Below, piece by piece: positions 5,502 to 5,736 of a stretch of 5,736 bases of DNA (position 1 is its first letter; each line of letters starts with the position of its first letter). The position numbers were made by a program, and so were the translations under genes. Location of the stretch: NCBI GenBank assembly GCA_050014815.1, contig JBEKCP010000406.1, forward strand, positions 1 to 5,736, read 5' to 3'. The notes beneath the pieces were generated by a model. The model saw nothing but the letters and a program-made list of their open reading frames with translations. It ran no database searches and had not been told where the DNA came from. The DNA comes from JBEKCP01 sp050014815. Lineage in GTDB: Bacteria > Planctomycetota > Planctomycetia > Pirellulales > Thermoguttaceae.

Positions 5502-5736
5502 ATGCCTATTTCCTGGAATGAGATCCGCCAGAACGCCATCCGCTTCGCCGGCGATTGGACCGGTGTGAAGAGCGAGAGCGCCGAGAAGCAGACGTTCTGG
5601 AACGAGTTCTTCATCAACCTCCGCGCCGTGGCCATCATGGACGACCTGCACGACACCCTTGAGGCCGGCGGGTACGAGGGGCATGAGCTGGAACGTTTCC
5701 TGGTGCGGGTCCTTTTCTGCCTCTTCGCTCAATGCA
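5502..5736 (+). CDS. Type IIL (MmeI-like) restriction-modification protein, N-terminal fragment lacking the nuclease domain; runs off the window
   Basis: The frame is open from ATG 5502 to the window end (78 codons, no stop). Residues 1-37 (SWNEIRQNAIRFAGDW, then SAEKQTFWNEFF) match the very N-terminus of MmeI-like class I SAM-dependent DNA methyltransferases. Residues 38-76 (INLRAVAIMDDLHD, LEAGGYEGHELERFLVRVLF, CLFA) match the helical segment that in full-length relatives starts near residue 170. The roughly 130 residues expected between them, which include the D-ExK endonuclease core (typically GxIDLFW and VEHKSxG), are missing without loss of frame. The expected methyltransferase (NPPY) and target-recognition domains would lie beyond 5736. 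The gene could be a solitary methyltransferase after nuclease loss or a decaying pseudogene; the window cannot decide. The start codon has no clear ribosome binding site. Family positions are from memory. Confidence 0.75.
   Translation, partial: MPISWNEIRQNAIRFAGDWTGVKSESAEKQTFWNEFFINLRAVAIMDDLHDTLEAGGYEGHELERFLVRVLFCLFAQC

Noticed and set aside
5349..5732. Minus-strand frame of 127 codons overlapping the end of the window
   Set aside because: It is antisense to the Type IIL-like gene and includes the ARSASEG peptide from the palindromic repeat, a known sign of a spurious call.

Overview
The window is high-GC bacterial DNA. It looks like a planctomycete, probably of the Pirellulales type or an uncultured relative. 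This is inferred from the compact cytochrome c maturation operon with a CcmD-family gene, and from intergenic palindromes of the form GCCCGAAGCGCAAGCGAGGG. I associate those palindromes with planctomycete genomes, where they leave spurious peptides such as SPKRKRG and ARSASEG. No rRNA or other taxonomic marker is present, so the assignment is tentative.

Positions 1-3528 hold a tightly packed plus-strand System I cytochrome c maturation (Ccm) operon: the C-terminal two thirds of ccmF (cut by the window edge), ccmA, ccmB, ccmC and a small ccmD-like gene. The genes overlap by 8 and 4 bases or are separated by 3-4 bases, so they are probably translationally coupled. CcmA (ATPase), CcmB (permease), CcmC (heme-handling WWD protein) and CcmD are known to load heme onto the chaperone CcmE. 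CcmF then takes part in ligating heme to apocytochrome c outside the membrane. CcmE, CcmG/CcmH and the front of CcmF are not in the window. Directly after ccmD, one base away, is an unrecognised 320-residue envelope protein (3530-4492) with a signal peptide, a possible beta-sandwich domain, cysteines and a C-terminal anchor.

The operon is unusually invaded by repeats. A perfect 25-bp inverted repeat sits in frame inside ccmF, flanked by a 14-bp direct duplication, so it adds exactly 36 codons. A 9-bp tandem repeat in ccmF encodes six histidines at every third position. A second palindrome family forms most of the C-terminal tail of ccmA.

From about 4493 the character changes. Convergent to the operon is an AT-richer minus-strand gene (4571-5146) for a two-helix membrane protein with a GspG-like C-terminal domain. 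It is bracketed by two same-orientation copies of the planctomycete-type palindrome (4513 and 5402). After a non-coding stretch with further repeats and two candidate promoters, the window ends in the first 78 codons of a plus-strand gene related to Type IIL (MmeI-like) restriction-modification enzymes. That gene appears to lack the N-terminal nuclease domain through an in-frame deletion.
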